In this document: positions 8,251-18,654 of the stretch, piece after piece
Numbering within the stretch: position 1 is the first letter of the stretch
How the letters are laid out: each line of letters starts with the position of its first letter
NCBI GenBank assembly: GCA_902769055.1
Contig: CACXNL010000002.1
Coordinates: 1-51,129 of the forward strand
Direction: 5' to 3'
DNA from: an uncultured Pseudomonadota bacterium
GTDB taxonomy: Bacteria; Pseudomonadota; Alphaproteobacteria; RUG11792
DNA: 51,129 bases
Notes under the pieces: model-generated
The model's input: only the letters and a program-made list of their open reading frames with translations
Database searches by the model: none
Told to the model about the DNA's origin: nothing
Translations under genes and position numbers: made by a program

Positions 8251-8883
8251 ATGCTTGATCCGGATACCATATTCCCGATAAAAAACCTTGATACGCTCAC
8301 TTACACAAAGCCTACAATCAAAAATCCGAATATTATTGTTGGGGATTATACGTATTTCGGTGAAACTAATTTTGAAAGCCACGTGACACACCTTTACGAT
8401 TTCATCGGTGATAAGTTAATTATCGGGAAATTTTGCCAAATTGCAGCTGGTGTAAATTTCGTTATGAATGGAGCAAATCATCGTATGAATACGGTTTCGA
8501 CATATCCATTTTATATCTTCGATGGCTGGGAACAACAAACACCGCCAGAGTATGAAATGCCAATAAAAGGCGATACCATCGTTGGAAACGACGTTTGGAT
8601 CGGGCAGAATGCGACAATACTGCCAGGCATTCATATTGGAGACGGGGCAGTTATCGGGCTTAATAGTACAGTTGGGAGCGATGTCCCTCCATATACAATA
8701 GTTGCCGGCAATCCAGCGAAGATAGTCCGAAAGCGCTTCGACGATGAGTTGATAGGATTGCTGCTCAAACTTGAATGGTGGAATAAAAGCGTAGATGATA
8801 TAAAAGCTCTAATGCCTGTTTTATCGAACAGTAATCTCGATGATGTAAAAAAAGGAATTGCTTGTTTGGTTGAGACAGCCTAA
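8251..8883 (+). CDS. Vat-like xenobiotic O-acetyltransferase (left-handed beta-helix)
   Basis: 210 residues from the chosen start. It contains the hexapeptide-repeat beta-helix and hallmarks of the Vat/CatB family: NPNIIVGDYTYFG, IGKFCQIAAGVNFVMNGANH with the catalytic histidine in NGANHRM, IVGNDVWIG, and AGNPAKIVRKRF near the end. Known members acetylate streptogramin A or chloramphenicol, but many chromosomal relatives have no proven drug substrate, so resistance is inference only. The ATG at 8251 (MLDPDTIFPI) matches the family start better than the ATG at 8218, which overlaps the -10 hexamer. The gene ends four bases into the convergent ligA stop and is flanked by two ligA 3' ends, a sign of horizontal arrival. 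Confidence 0.85.
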   Translation: MLDPDTIFPIKNLDTLTYTKPTIKNPNIIVGDYTYFGETNFESHVTHLYDFIGDKLIIGKFCQIAAGVNFVMNGANHRMNTVSTYPFYIFDGWEQQTPPEYEMPIKGDTIVGNDVWIGQNATILPGIHIGDGAVIGLNSTVGSDVPPYTIVAGNPAKIVRKRFDDELIGLLLKLEWWNKSVDDIKALMPVLSNSNLDDVKKGIACLVETA

Positions 8884-10898
8884 ATACTACCTATATTCAA
8901 AAACTCCTCCTCAGACATAATCTTTATGCCAAGCTCACTTGCTTTCTTTAGCTTTGACCCTGGATTTTCACCGACAACCACAATATCTGTTTTGCCGGAA
9001 ATCGCTGAACTGACATTTGCACCTTTCGAAATCGCAATTTGTTTAGCCTCATTTCGGCTGAGTTTCGACAAAGTGCCGGTAAATACTATCGTTTTCCCAT
9101 ATAATGCAGAATTAGTATCGACGGATTTTTCCTTATGCGAAATCGTAACTAAAGTTTTATATTCCTCGATAAATTTTATATTTACTTCGTTCCTGAAAAA
9201 CGCGTATATTTCTTCCGCCATCAAGTCGCCGAGCCCCTCCAATTCGACTAAATCTGCTTTTTCAGCTCTCTGCAAATTTTCGATATTTTTGAAATGGTCC
9301 GCCAGAAGTTGCGCTATAACCTCACCAACGCCTGGAATTCCAAGCGATACTATAAAACGCGCCAGGGTTACGTTCCGGCTATTTTCGATCGCATCGTACA
9401 ATTTTTTGGCGGAAACTTTTCCCCATCCCGGCTTCGAAGCCAGCGGCGTATCAACTTCCTTTTCCTGCAATTTGAATATGTCCAGCGCCGTCTTTATCCG
9501 CCCTTCCTCGAAAAACTCCTCGACTTGCTTTTCGCCAAGCCCCGGTATATCCAGGCAATTTTTCGAAACAAAATACGAAATATACCGTACAGCCTGCGCC
9601 GAACAGCCGTAGTGATTTGGGCAAAACAAATCGATAAGCCCAGGATACTGAACCAAATCGGCACCACAGGATGGGCAGGTCGCCGGCATTGCGAACGTTG
9701 CATTTCCAGACTTTTTGGTAACCGCAATTATCTTTGGAATGACGTCGCCGGAGCGCAAAATCTTCACGGTATCCCCGACGGCGATCTGTTTCCGCTCGAT
9801 TTCGCTGAAATTATGCAGCGTCGCCCGCGAAACCATCGCGCCATTCAGATTTACAGGCTCCAAAATCGCTACCGGCGTGATTTTCCCAGTCCGACCAACG
9901 CCAATCGAAATGTCGAGTATTCGGGTCTCCGCCTCTTCCGCTGGGAATTTGAAGGCTATCGAATGCCGCGGATTTCGCCCGACAAAGCCGAGCCTATTCT
10001 GCAATTCTAGCGAGTTTAATTTAAAAACAGCACCATCTATTTCATACGGCAGATTCTGGCGCTTTTGCGAAGTATCCTGGCAATACTTTTCCATATCCAT
10101 TAAAGAATGGCATAGCTTATACTCCGATGTTGAAAATCCAAGTTTTTTTATAAATTCCATAACTTCAATTTGCGTATTGATGTTCAAATTATCACCGTCA
10201 ACGTAGTACGCAAAAAATCCCAAATTCCTTTGCTTTGTTACTTCGGCATCGAGTTGTCTTAATGAGCCAGCCGCAGCATTCCGCGGATTTGCGAACAGCT
10301 TCTCACCTGCTTCTTCGCGTTGCTTATTCAGCTCAGTAAAAGAATTTATTGACATATAAACCTCACCACGAATTTCAATCTCGCCCGTATAATCAATACT
10401 TTTGGGAATATCTAAAATTGTCTTTATGTTGTCAGTAACATCTTCGCCGACGTAGCCATCGCCTCTGGTTGCGGCGTATGTCAGTTGTCCGTTTTTATAA
10501 AAAATTGAAGCGGAAAGCCCGTCGATTTTATGCTCAGCACAAAACTCAAGATTTGTGGTTGTGTTAAGAAAGTTTTGAACTCGTTCAATAAAATCCTCTA
10601 AATCTTCCGAAGAAAACGCATTTTCCAGCGATAACATCGGTTTTTTATGTGTAATTTTCGAAAACGTACTCGAAACAGGCGCGCCAACTTTTTGCGACGG
10701 CGAACTTTCGCTCTTTAGTTCCGGGAACTTTGCCTCAATTTCATTTAACCGCAGCCTTAATTGGTCATACTCCCAATCCGTGATTTCTGGTTCCGCTTTG
10801 TTGTAATACAAGTCATCGTGACGTCTTAACTCCTGTTTCAAAAACGCCAACTCCGCTTTCGCCTCGCTAAATGTCAATTCGAAAACAGATTTTGTCAT
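8880..10898 (-). CDS. ligA: NAD-dependent DNA ligase
   Basis: 672 residues from the ATG at 10898 (MTKSVFELTF). Order: Ia domain (HDDLYYNKAEPEITDWEYDQL), adenylation domain with the KIDG lysine motif in EHKIDGLSASI near residue 115, OB fold, four-cysteine zinc finger (CPSCGADL...CPNHYGC), helix-hairpin-helix repeats (DIPGLGEKQ, GIPGVGEV) and a BRCT tail. It seals nicks in replication and repair using NAD+. The in-frame ATG at 10943 overlaps a TATAAT on the coding strand and is unlikely. Its 3' end may be a replacement: a diverged, broken copy of the same end lies beyond the Vat-like gene. Confidence 0.95.
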   Translation of the reverse strand: MTKSVFELTFSEAKAELAFLKQELRRHDDLYYNKAEPEITDWEYDQLRLRLNEIEAKFPELKSESSPSQKVGAPVSSTFSKITHKKPMLSLENAFSSEDLEDFIERVQNFLNTTTNLEFCAEHKIDGLSASIFYKNGQLTYAATRGDGYVGEDVTDNIKTILDIPKSIDYTGEIEIRGEVYMSINSFTELNKQREEAGEKLFANPRNAAAGSLRQLDAEVTKQRNLGFFAYYVDGDNLNINTQIEVMEFIKKLGFSTSEYKLCHSLMDMEKYCQDTSQKRQNLPYEIDGAVFKLNSLELQNRLGFVGRNPRHSIAFKFPAEEAETRILDISIGVGRTGKITPVAILEPVNLNGAMVSRATLHNFSEIERKQIAVGDTVKILRSGDVIPKIIAVTKKSGNATFAMPATCPSCGADLVQYPGLIDLFCPNHYGCSAQAVRYISYFVSKNCLDIPGLGEKQVEEFFEEGRIKTALDIFKLQEKEVDTPLASKPGWGKVSAKKLYDAIENSRNVTLARFIVSLGIPGVGEVIAQLLADHFKNIENLQRAEKADLVELEGLGDLMAEEIYAFFRNEVNIKFIEEYKTLVTISHKEKSVDTNSALYGKTIVFTGTLSKLSRNEAKQIAISKGANVSSAISGKTDIVVVGENPGSKLKKASELGIKIMSEEEFLNIGSI

Positions 10899-10977
10899 AC
10901 GAACTTGTTCATTAAAAGTACCCACATTATAGCATATTTTCAAAAAGTGCTGAGCTTAATATTCGATGTACGCATAC

Positions 10978-10992
10978 TTAATGTGAATTTAA
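10978..10992. promoter_or_regulatory. TTAA-N7-TTAA motif between ligA and map
   Basis: TTAA-TGTGAAT-TTAA in the divergent intergenic region, 80 bases upstream of the ligA start and 116 upstream of map. It fits the relaxed CtrA consensus only; chance occurrence is quite possible in AT-rich DNA. Confidence 0.3.
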
Positions 10993-11046
10993 TTTGTTCG
11001 GTTTTTGATTGACGATTATAAATTTTTAAGAATATATACTGCGATA

Positions 11047-11076
11047 TTGTTTTTGCGCATCTAATTATCATATACT
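11047..11076 (+). promoter_or_regulatory. Promoter of map
   Basis: TTGTTT at 11047-11052 and TATACT at 11071-11076, spacer 18. It overlaps the ATG at 11078, so translation should begin at the ATG at 11108. Confidence 0.5.
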
Positions 11077-11107
11077 AATGTGGGTGGGCGGCTCCCCTGC
11101 TTTTTAT

Positions 11108-11857
11108 ATGTCTGATATAAGAATTTATGATAATGTTGCTTTAGCCAAGATGCGTGAGGCGTGCATATTAGCGAAGGATGTTTTGGATTTCATCGAACCG
11201 TATGTAGTAGCTGGCGTTTCAACCAATGAAATAGACAAGCTATGTCATGAATATATCACTTCGCATAATGCCGTTCCTGCCCCCCTGAATTACAACGGCT
11301 TTCCGAAATCGGTTTGCACCTCGGTTAATAACGTCGTTTGTCATGGAATTCCGGATGAATATAAACTTAAATCCGGAGATATAATCAATATTGATGTAAC
11401 GGTAATTTTAAATAGCTGGTACGGCGATACGAGTCGAACTTTTATGGTCGGGGAGTGTTCAAAACTTGCTAGGCATTTGGTGGAAGTAACAAAACAGGCG
11501 TTATTTGTCGGGATTGATGCGGTAAAGCCGTATGGGCATTTCGGAGATATCGGAAAAGCAATACAAAAATTCGTGGATAAACACGGTTTTTCAATAGTGC
11601 GCGATTATTGCGGGCATGGCATTGGAGACATGTTTCACGGAGCACCGACGATTTTGCACTACGCGACTAACCAAAAGGGTGAACAAATTCTGCCAGGAAT
11701 GTTTTTTACAATAGAGCCAATGATAAACGCCGGAGGTTACAAGACGAAGGTACTTAAAGACGGATGGACAGCAGTAACAGCGGATAAATCACTTTCGGCA
11801 CAGTTTGAACATACGCTGGCAATTACGGAAACTTCTGTTGAAATTTTAACGATGTGA
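11108..11857 (+). CDS. map: Methionine aminopeptidase type I
   Basis: 249 residues from the ATG at 11108, the usual type I length. All five metal ligands can be placed: D in NIDVTVI, D in YGDTSRTF, H in GHGIGDMFHGAP, E in FTIEPMI and E in QFEHTLAIT. The enzyme removes the initiator methionine from nascent proteins in the cytoplasm; GlmS and other enzymes here need that step. An in-frame ATG at 11078 lies directly after the predicted -10 and gives an atypical leader, so it was not chosen. The gene is divergent from ligA. Confidence 0.95.
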   Translation: MSDIRIYDNVALAKMREACILAKDVLDFIEPYVVAGVSTNEIDKLCHEYITSHNAVPAPLNYNGFPKSVCTSVNNVVCHGIPDEYKLKSGDIINIDVTVILNSWYGDTSRTFMVGECSKLARHLVEVTKQALFVGIDAVKPYGHFGDIGKAIQKFVDKHGFSIVRDYCGHGIGDMFHGAPTILHYATNQKGEQILPGMFFTIEPMINAGGYKTKVLKDGWTAVTADKSLSAQFEHTLAITETSVEILTM

Positions 11858-11943
11858 GTGGCTGTCTTCGGTTTTCCCAATAATTGAAAAAGTTAAGATG
11901 TTGAATTGCCACGTGTAGCATTTGCTGATGTAACGACTTATAA

Positions 11944-13023
<1,080 letters not shown>

Positions 13024-13040
13024 TTTTCTAAGAGGACAAA

Positions 13041-13343
13041 ATGCTTCTTTTGCAAACGATATTCCCTTTACTAATCGGAATTATGAATTTTATGGAATAT
13101 TTGCTTATGGGATATATTATCCTTGGTTGGTTTATATTTTTCGGAGTAGTGAAAGATCGGGATGGCGTGTTCTTTAAAGTGTACGTTTTTTTGATGAGCA
13201 AAATAGAGCCATTATTAGCCTTCATAAGGCAATACTTGCCCAACATTGCTGGCTTAGATTTTTCACCTCTGGTGATTTTTGTGGCATTGCACTTTGCGAA
13301 AGTCATAATGTTGAGACTGTACTTTATGGTTGCAAGTTATTGA
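13041..13343 (+). CDS. YggT family integral membrane protein
   Basis: Small protein of 100 residues with two or three hydrophobic segments (about 4-35, 45-58 and 70-95). The loop IEPLLAFIRQYLPNIAGLDF matches the YggT pattern, where a proline-rich turn after the first helix is followed by a D-x-SP segment (LDFSPLV). The family is linked to osmotic stress or to protein-complex assembly in the membrane, but its molecular role is not settled. It sits just after mreB and precedes a convergent hrcA. Confidence 0.8.
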   Translation: MLLLQTIFPLLIGIMNFMEYLLMGYIILGWFIFFGVVKDRDGVFFKVYVFLMSKIEPLLAFIRQYLPNIAGLDFSPLVIFVALHFAKVIMLRLYFMVASY

Positions 13344-13378
13344 GAGCGCGCAAGTATAAATCCACTATTTGGAAAAAG

Positions 13379-14422
13379 CTACACAATATTTCCAAGGAGT
13401 TTTGCGGTGTAGTCGACTAAAGTGATCACTCTGCTATAGCTCATTCGCGAAGGACCTATAACTCCGATGGCACCCACGATCGATTTCTTCTTATTCTGAT
13501 ATGGCGAAACAATTACGGAACATCCAGACATCTCAAAAACTTTTGTTTCGGCGCCTATAAATATTTGCACCCCCTGCCCTTCTATGGATTTATCCAGGAG
13601 CTCTTTTAGTGTCTTTTTTTCATCAAGTTTTCGCAAAAGTTCCTCTAGATCCGATATTTCTTCCGCTTTTGAAAGCAAATTTGATTGCCCTTTTACTATA
13701 ATTTTATTTTCATTTTCGCCGGCAATTTCATTGGCTATAAAACCTAATCCTTGATCAACAACATCTTTGGCGATCTTATCGATACCTTCTCTTTGAAAAT
13801 CCAATTCAGATTGGAGTTTTCCACGAATTTCGCTAAGCGTTGCTCCCGAAAGTTTCGTGTTAATATAGCGAGTCGCTTTTTCAAGTATACTTGCTGAAAC
13901 ATGGGGAGATACCTCAATTAGTCGATTTTCAACTACTCCATTTTCGTTGACAATAACAACAATAGCTCTTCCTGGACTAAGTAACACAAAGTCGATATGC
14001 CGAACTTCAGAATTGATTGTCGGAACGCGTATTAAGCTGGCGCAATTTGCGAGCTCAGATAGGACATCAGTCGCTTTTTCCAAAATCGCTTCAAGGCTTT
14101 GCCCAACAGCATTTTTTGTTACATTTGCAAGTGTTTCTTCCTCAATTTCTGATATGTCTGCTGATTCGATTAGGGTATTAACAAAAAAGCGCCACCCCTT
14201 TTCTGTAGGCTTTCTGCCAGCCGAGGTGTGCTCAGAACACAAAATCCCGAGTTCTTCAAGATCCGACATAACATTACGAACAGTCGCTGGCGAAAGAGGC
14301 GTATCAAGGGCTTTGGAGAGTGAACGCGACCCGACGGCTTCACCAGTTTCAACATAAATTTCAACAAGTTTTTTGAAAATCTCAACATATCGCTTGTTGC
14401 CGCTTATATCAATTTCAGACAT
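13379..14422 (-). CDS. hrcA: Heat-inducible transcription repressor HrcA
   Basis: 347 residues. The amino-terminal winged helix (KRYVEIFKKLVEIYVETGEAVGSRSLSKAL...SPATVRNVMSDLEELG) and carboxy-terminal domain (GPSRMSYSRVITLVDYTAKLL) are typical of HrcA. It binds CIRCE inverted repeats and represses chaperone genes until heat titrates GroE. I see no CIRCE element and no grpE, dnaK or groE in the window, so its targets lie elsewhere. The start follows AAGGGG. A TTAA-N7-TTAA motif lies 100 bases upstream. Confidence 0.93.
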   Translation of the reverse strand: MSEIDISGNKRYVEIFKKLVEIYVETGEAVGSRSLSKALDTPLSPATVRNVMSDLEELGILCSEHTSAGRKPTEKGWRFFVNTLIESADISEIEEETLANVTKNAVGQSLEAILEKATDVLSELANCASLIRVPTINSEVRHIDFVLLSPGRAIVVIVNENGVVENRLIEVSPHVSASILEKATRYINTKLSGATLSEIRGKLQSELDFQREGIDKIAKDVVDQGLGFIANEIAGENENKIIVKGQSNLLSKAEEISDLEELLRKLDEKKTLKELLDKSIEGQGVQIFIGAETKVFEMSGCSVIVSPYQNKKKSIVGAIGVIGPSRMSYSRVITLVDYTAKLLGNIV

Positions 14423-14521
14423 CCCCTTAGGCTTTCTAGCATATCTTCCTAAACTTGATTTTACACTAAAATATAGCCTGAACTACACGGGGGAAGTAAG
14501 TGGAAAGTTTTTTTTAAGTTG

Positions 14522-14536
14522 TTAATTATTTTTTAA
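14522..14536. promoter_or_regulatory. TTAA-N7-TTAA motif upstream of hrcA
   Basis: TTAA-TTATTTT-TTAA in the 227-base gap between prfB and hrcA. It matches only the relaxed CtrA consensus, in a very AT-rich stretch. Confidence 0.3.
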
Positions 14537-14649
14537 CATTTTTTCAATACGATTAAGCCATGATTTTTTAACTATGAATATAAGTCATAGTAGGTGTTCG
14601 GATTGAAATAACCGGGATACCTAAAGGCAATTCTTCTTGATTTTATGCT

Positions 14650-15738
14650 TCAGAGTTTCGCGATTGCCGATTCCAGAAATGCGTCGATTTCGCCGTCGAG
14701 TACGGCGGGTGCGTTGCCGGTTTCCGTGCCGGTGCGGTTGTCTTTGACGAGCTGGTACGGCTGCAGGACGTATGAGCGTATTTGATTACCCCACGCGATG
14801 TCAGGTTTGTCTTGTCCCGCGTTCATAGCCTCCTCTTGCTCCTTTAACTTCAGCGCGTACAGCTTCGACTTCAGCATATTCATCGCGATTTCACGGTTGC
14901 GATGCTGCGAGCGATCGATTTGCGACGCGGTAACGATCCCAGTCGGTATATGCGTTATCCTCACGGCGCTCTCGGTCTTGTTGACATGCTGACCACCAGC
15001 GCCGGAGGAGCGGTACACGTCAATCCGCAAATCGGCATCATTTATTTCAATTTCGATCGAATTATCAACCTCAGGCGTAACAAAAACCGAAGCGAAACTC
15101 GTGTGACGCCGCGCGTTCGAGTCAAACGGCGAAATGCGAACCAACCGGTGTACCCCCGACTCCTTCTTGAGCCAACCATACGCCTTTTGCCCCTTTATAT
15201 GCAGGGTTATGGACTTCACTCCCGCTTCTTCGCCGTCGCTTTTATCCGTGATTTCCAGCTTGTACCCGCGCTTTTCCGCCCATCTGGAATACATCCTGGC
15301 GAGCATTTCCGCCCAGTCCTGCGCCTCAGTTCCGCCTGCTCCAGCATTTATTTCGAGAAAGCAATTTGCCGCATCGTGAGGAGCGCTAAGAAGCGATTCG
15401 ATTTGTAATGTCTCAGCTTCTTTCGCCAAAACTTCGAGATTACCCGACAATTCCAGAAGCATCGCCTCATCATTTTCCAATTCGGCTAGCTCAACTAATT
15501 CGACCAAATCAGCAATTCGCTTCTCTAAATTTTTGACCGGCTCTAGCTTTTCAACTATACCGTCCTTTTCCTTTGTTACTTTTATCGCATTCTCGGTATC
15601 ATCCCAAAAATTGGGCGCTTCTATTTGTTGCTCTAAATCGACTAGCCTTGCACTTATTTCGTCAAATTTTACAAAATTCTTAATTAGATTTATCGAATTT
15701 TTTATATTTTCAATATTTTTTTGGTCCTGTGGCGTCAT
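14650..15738 (-). CDS. prfB: Peptide chain release factor 2
   Basis: 362 residues in one frame, without the programmed frameshift found in many prfB genes. The SPF motif in RISPFDSNARRHTSF identifies RF2 (UAA and UGA), and GAGGQHVNKTESAVRITH is the peptidyl-tRNA hydrolysing loop. RF2 shows that UGA is used as a stop here. It is the last gene of the operon pgi-truB-rpsO-fabD-fabG-trxB-prfB: the ATG directly abuts the trxB stop. Confidence 0.96.
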   Translation of the reverse strand: MTPQDQKNIENIKNSINLIKNFVKFDEISARLVDLEQQIEAPNFWDDTENAIKVTKEKDGIVEKLEPVKNLEKRIADLVELVELAELENDEAMLLELSGNLEVLAKEAETLQIESLLSAPHDAANCFLEINAGAGGTEAQDWAEMLARMYSRWAEKRGYKLEITDKSDGEEAGVKSITLHIKGQKAYGWLKKESGVHRLVRISPFDSNARRHTSFASVFVTPEVDNSIEIEINDADLRIDVYRSSGAGGQHVNKTESAVRITHIPTGIVTASQIDRSQHRNREIAMNMLKSKLYALKLKEQEEAMNAGQDKPDIAWGNQIRSYVLQPYQLVKDNRTGTETGNAPAVLDGEIDAFLESAIAKL

Positions 15739-16632
15739 CTATCGTATTCCCAAATATCGCTCGATTTGCTGAGCGGCAAGGCACCCGCGACCAGCAGCGT
15801 ATACAGCCTGCTTCGTCATACCATTCTCGACATCCCCTGCAGCAAATATTCCCGGCACTGATGTTTGTGTTTCGTCTGAGATTATGTACCCGTTACTGTC
15901 CAGTTCTACCAAATCTTTAACAAAATCCGTCGCGGGCTTTACACCTACCGCAACAAACACAGCCGAAACATCGAGCACCTTACCAGTATTTAAGCGTATA
16001 GCATTTACCCTAGTGTCGCCTATAATCTCCGTTACTTCGGCATTCCATACGCCTTCTATGTTTGACTTTTCGAATAGCCGCTTTTGCATAATCTCATCGG
16101 CTCTGAGAGTGTCCCGACGATGAATAAGGTAAACTTTCGATGCAACATTCGATAGAAACAGCGCCTCCATTACAGCAGTGTTTCCGCCACCAATAACAGC
16201 AACCGGCTTTCCTTTATTTATAGCTCCATCACACGTCGCACACCACGACACGCCCTTATTTGTAAATTCAGTTTCACCCTTGACGCCTAAGTGCCTGTGA
16301 CTTGCCCCAGTCGCTATTAAAACTGCTCGCGCATTCATCTTTGCATTCGAAGCTAAACAAACATCAAAATTGCCACTAGATTGGGGCACACCTGTTACTA
16401 CCTCGTATACCATCTTTACACCCAGCTTTTCCGCCTGGGACAACGTTCGCATCATAAGCTCAGCGCCGCTTATTGCTTCAAATCCCGGATAGTTTTCGAC
16501 ACAATCCGTCTGCATCAATTGCCCGCCTGGATTGTTACCGCAAATAACCACCGGCATTACACCCGACCGCGCCAGGTATATCGAAGCAGTTAATCCGGCT
16601 ATTCCAGCGCCTATGATGACTACGTCGTTCAT
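15739..16632 (-). CDS. trxB: Thioredoxin reductase
   Basis: 297 residues, a little short for the family. FAD site VVIIGAGIAGLTASIYLARS at the amino end, redox-active CATC in VSWCATCDGA near residue 133, NADPH site VIGGGNTAVMEA and the carboxy-terminal FAD motif GIFAAGDVENG. It reduces thioredoxin with NADPH in the cytoplasm. The start is one of two adjacent ATGs (16635 or 16632) overlapping the fabG stop. The upstream in-frame extension translates fabG sequence in another frame and is not real. A ferredoxin-NADP reductase-like relative is less likely because CATC is intact. Confidence 0.92.
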   Translation of the reverse strand: MNDVVIIGAGIAGLTASIYLARSGVMPVVICGNNPGGQLMQTDCVENYPGFEAISGAELMMRTLSQAEKLGVKMVYEVVTGVPQSSGNFDVCLASNAKMNARAVLIATGASHRHLGVKGETEFTNKGVSWCATCDGAINKGKPVAVIGGGNTAVMEALFLSNVASKVYLIHRRDTLRADEIMQKRLFEKSNIEGVWNAEVTEIIGDTRVNAIRLNTGKVLDVSAVFVAVGVKPATDFVKDLVELDSNGYIISDETQTSVPGIFAAGDVENGMTKQAVYAAGRGCLAAQQIERYLGIR

Positions 16633-16634
16633 CA

Positions 16635-17387
16635 TCACCCCATATACATACCGCCGTTGACGTGCAGCGTCTGCCCGGTGATATAAGAAGCCTCGCGTGA
16701 CGCCAGGAAACAAACCGCGTAGGCAATTTCGACCGGATCAGCCATATACCCCAGCGGAATTTTTGCAAAAAGTTTCTCTCGAGCCTCGTCGCTCACCGCA
16801 TCAATCATCGGGGTTTTTATCGCACCAGGAGCGATGCAATTAACGGTAATTCCGCGCTTCGCATATTCCAGCGCTACCGCCTTTGACAAACCAACCAGCG
16901 CCGCTTTACTAGCACAATAGTTCGCTTGTCCTGGATTTCCAGTAAATCCAACGACTGAAGAAATGCCAATAATTCGCCCAAATTTGCGCTTCGACATAGC
17001 CATAACCGCTGATTTAGTTAGCGTAAACGCCGCTCGTAAGTTCACATTCAGGACTATCTCGAGATCATCCTCGGTCATTTTCATAAGCAACTTGTCGCGG
17101 TCTATACCGGCGTTATTGACCAGAATGTCGATTTGTCCTGCCTGCTCCTCAGCCCTAGCAAAGAGTTCGCGAGTTGCCTCGACATTCAGCAAATCACAAT
17201 TCATTATTTCGACGTTCTTGCCCGTTGCCTCTTTTATCTCCTTTTGCACCGTTTCCAGGGCATCCTGACGCACATCCGCTATAGCGACCTCGGCGCCTTG
17301 CTTTGCCATTTCTATTGCCGTTTTCTTACCGATAGCTCCAGCGCCACCGGTTATCATAGCTCTCAAACCTTCTAGTGAAAATAACAT
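16635..17387 (-). CDS. fabG: 3-oxoacyl-ACP reductase
   Basis: 250 residues, short-chain dehydrogenase fold. Cofactor loop ITGGAGAIGKKTA, NNAGID, catalytic serine in GISSVVGFTG and the Y-x3-K pair in NYCASKAAL. It carries out the first reduction of fatty acid elongation. The ATG at 17387 overlaps the end of fabD by one base past its stop region, and the GAAGAGGAG ribosome site lies inside the fabD tail. The pairing with fabD supports the assignment over other dehydrogenases. Confidence 0.95.
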   Translation of the reverse strand: MLFSLEGLRAMITGGAGAIGKKTAIEMAKQGAEVAIADVRQDALETVQKEIKEATGKNVEIMNCDLLNVEATRELFARAEEQAGQIDILVNNAGIDRDKLLMKMTEDDLEIVLNVNLRAAFTLTKSAVMAMSKRKFGRIIGISSVVGFTGNPGQANYCASKAALVGLSKAVALEYAKRGITVNCIAPGAIKTPMIDAVSDEAREKLFAKIPLGYMADPVEIAYAVCFLASREASYITGQTLHVNGGMYMG

Positions 17388-17388
17388 C

Positions 17389-18357
17389 TCAATTCTCCTC
17401 TTCATCTATTTTTATAAATTCTTCAATTTTTGCAACCGTATCCAAAGCGAATGTATTCGTCTCCGGATTAGACCTCTTCAACATATTCGACAACACATTT
17501 CCAGGCGCTACCTCAACAACCTTCCCAATCTCGGTATCGCTTGTGACAAACTTCATCGTTTCTCGCCACCTGACCCGGTTCGTAATCTGTGTCACCATCT
17601 GTACCTTTACGTCATCCTTATTCGTCAAAGGTTGCGCGGTAACATTCATAATTACGGGTATCTTAAGGTCATGCGCTTCATACCCCGACTTAAGTTCTCT
17701 GTCGAATTCCACTGCAACGCTTCCCATCAACGGACTGTGAAATGCTCCGCTGGTGTTTATTTTTATAGCCTTTCTGAGCCCCGTTGCTGCCTTGGCTTTT
17801 TCGACAAACTCAGAAACCGCATTTTTATGACCACTCACGACAACCTGCGTATCGGAATTATCGTTTGCAATAACGCAAACTTCTTTCGCGGTCGCGTACT
17901 CGGAAACCAGCCCTTCGATGTCGCTAGCACAAATCCCGAGTAGCGCTACCATCGAGTAATTTTCGCTATCCGGAAATGCACGTGACATCAGCTCGCCACG
18001 AAGTCTTACTAATTTCGCAGTATCGGTCAATGAAAACACGCCCGCCGCACACAAAGCCGTGTATTCACCGAGAGAATGCCCCGCAAAATACTTGCATCTC
18101 CTCGCGAAGTTATAGCCGTACTCGTTTTCGAGTATCCTAACGCACATCATACCCACTGCGAAAATCGCAGGCTGGGCATTCTCAGCTCTCGTCAATTCCG
18201 CGAGCGTGCCATTTTCGATCAAATCCGACAGCTTGAACGATATCGCATCCTCGACCTCACGCATCGTATCCATACCGGCTTTGTAGCCGTTCATGAACGC
18301 CGATGCCATACCGATTTGTTGAGAGCCTTGCCCCGGAAAAACAAACGCATTTTTCAT
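17389..18357 (-). CDS. fabD: Malonyl-CoA:ACP transacylase
   Basis: 322 residues. It has the FPGQGSQ start motif, the nucleophile GHSLGEYTALCAAG, the conserved LRGELM arginine and a catalytic histidine in GAFHSPLM. It moves malonyl from CoA to ACP, linking acetyl-CoA carboxylase (accA in this window) to elongation. It is translationally linked to fabG downstream and follows rpsO by 26 bases in the same operon. Confidence 0.95.
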   Translation of the reverse strand: MKNAFVFPGQGSQQIGMASAFMNGYKAGMDTMREVEDAISFKLSDLIENGTLAELTRAENAQPAIFAVGMMCVRILENEYGYNFARRCKYFAGHSLGEYTALCAAGVFSLTDTAKLVRLRGELMSRAFPDSENYSMVALLGICASDIEGLVSEYATAKEVCVIANDNSDTQVVVSGHKNAVSEFVEKAKAATGLRKAIKINTSGAFHSPLMGSVAVEFDRELKSGYEAHDLKIPVIMNVTAQPLTNKDDVKVQMVTQITNRVRWRETMKFVTSDTEIGKVVEVAPGNVLSNMLKRSNPETNTFALDTVAKIEEFIKIDEEEN

Positions 18358-18383
18358 CGCTTAATTCCCCTATCTGGATATGC

Positions 18384-18653
18384 TTATTTGCGCAATTCGA
18401 GACGCTCAATGAGCTTCTGATACCTCGCCTCGTCAACCCTCTTGAGATAATCCAGCAAGCGACGCCTTTTCCCGACCATAATGAGCAAGCCGCGCCTGGT
18501 ATGCAAATCCTTTTTGTGCAAACTCATATGCTCGGTTAAATTCTTGATACGCTCGGTCAAAATCGCGACCTGCACCTCAGGCGATCCGACATCACCGTCG
18601 TGTATTGCGTACTCTTTTATCAATGCTTGCTTCTTCTCTGCTGTTATCGACAT
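18384..18653 (-). CDS. rpsO: 30S ribosomal protein S15
   Basis: 89 residues, the exact family length, with the conserved [14 protein letters not shown] and [20 protein letters not shown] segments. It binds the central domain of 16S rRNA and helps form the platform. It follows truB by one base, a common arrangement. Confidence 0.97.
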   Translation of the reverse strand: MSITAEKKQALIKEYAIHDGDVGSPEVQVAILTERIKNLTEHMSLHKKDLHTRRGLLIMVGKRRRLLDYLKRVDEARYQKLIERLELRK

Positions 18654-18654
18654 C

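Noticed and set aside
8926..10206. Long open frames antisense to ligA
   Set aside because: They mirror ligA codons, lack start signals and match no family.
14650..15738. Programmed +1 frameshift in prfB
   Set aside because: The gene is one uninterrupted frame from the ATG; no internal TGA slip site is seen.
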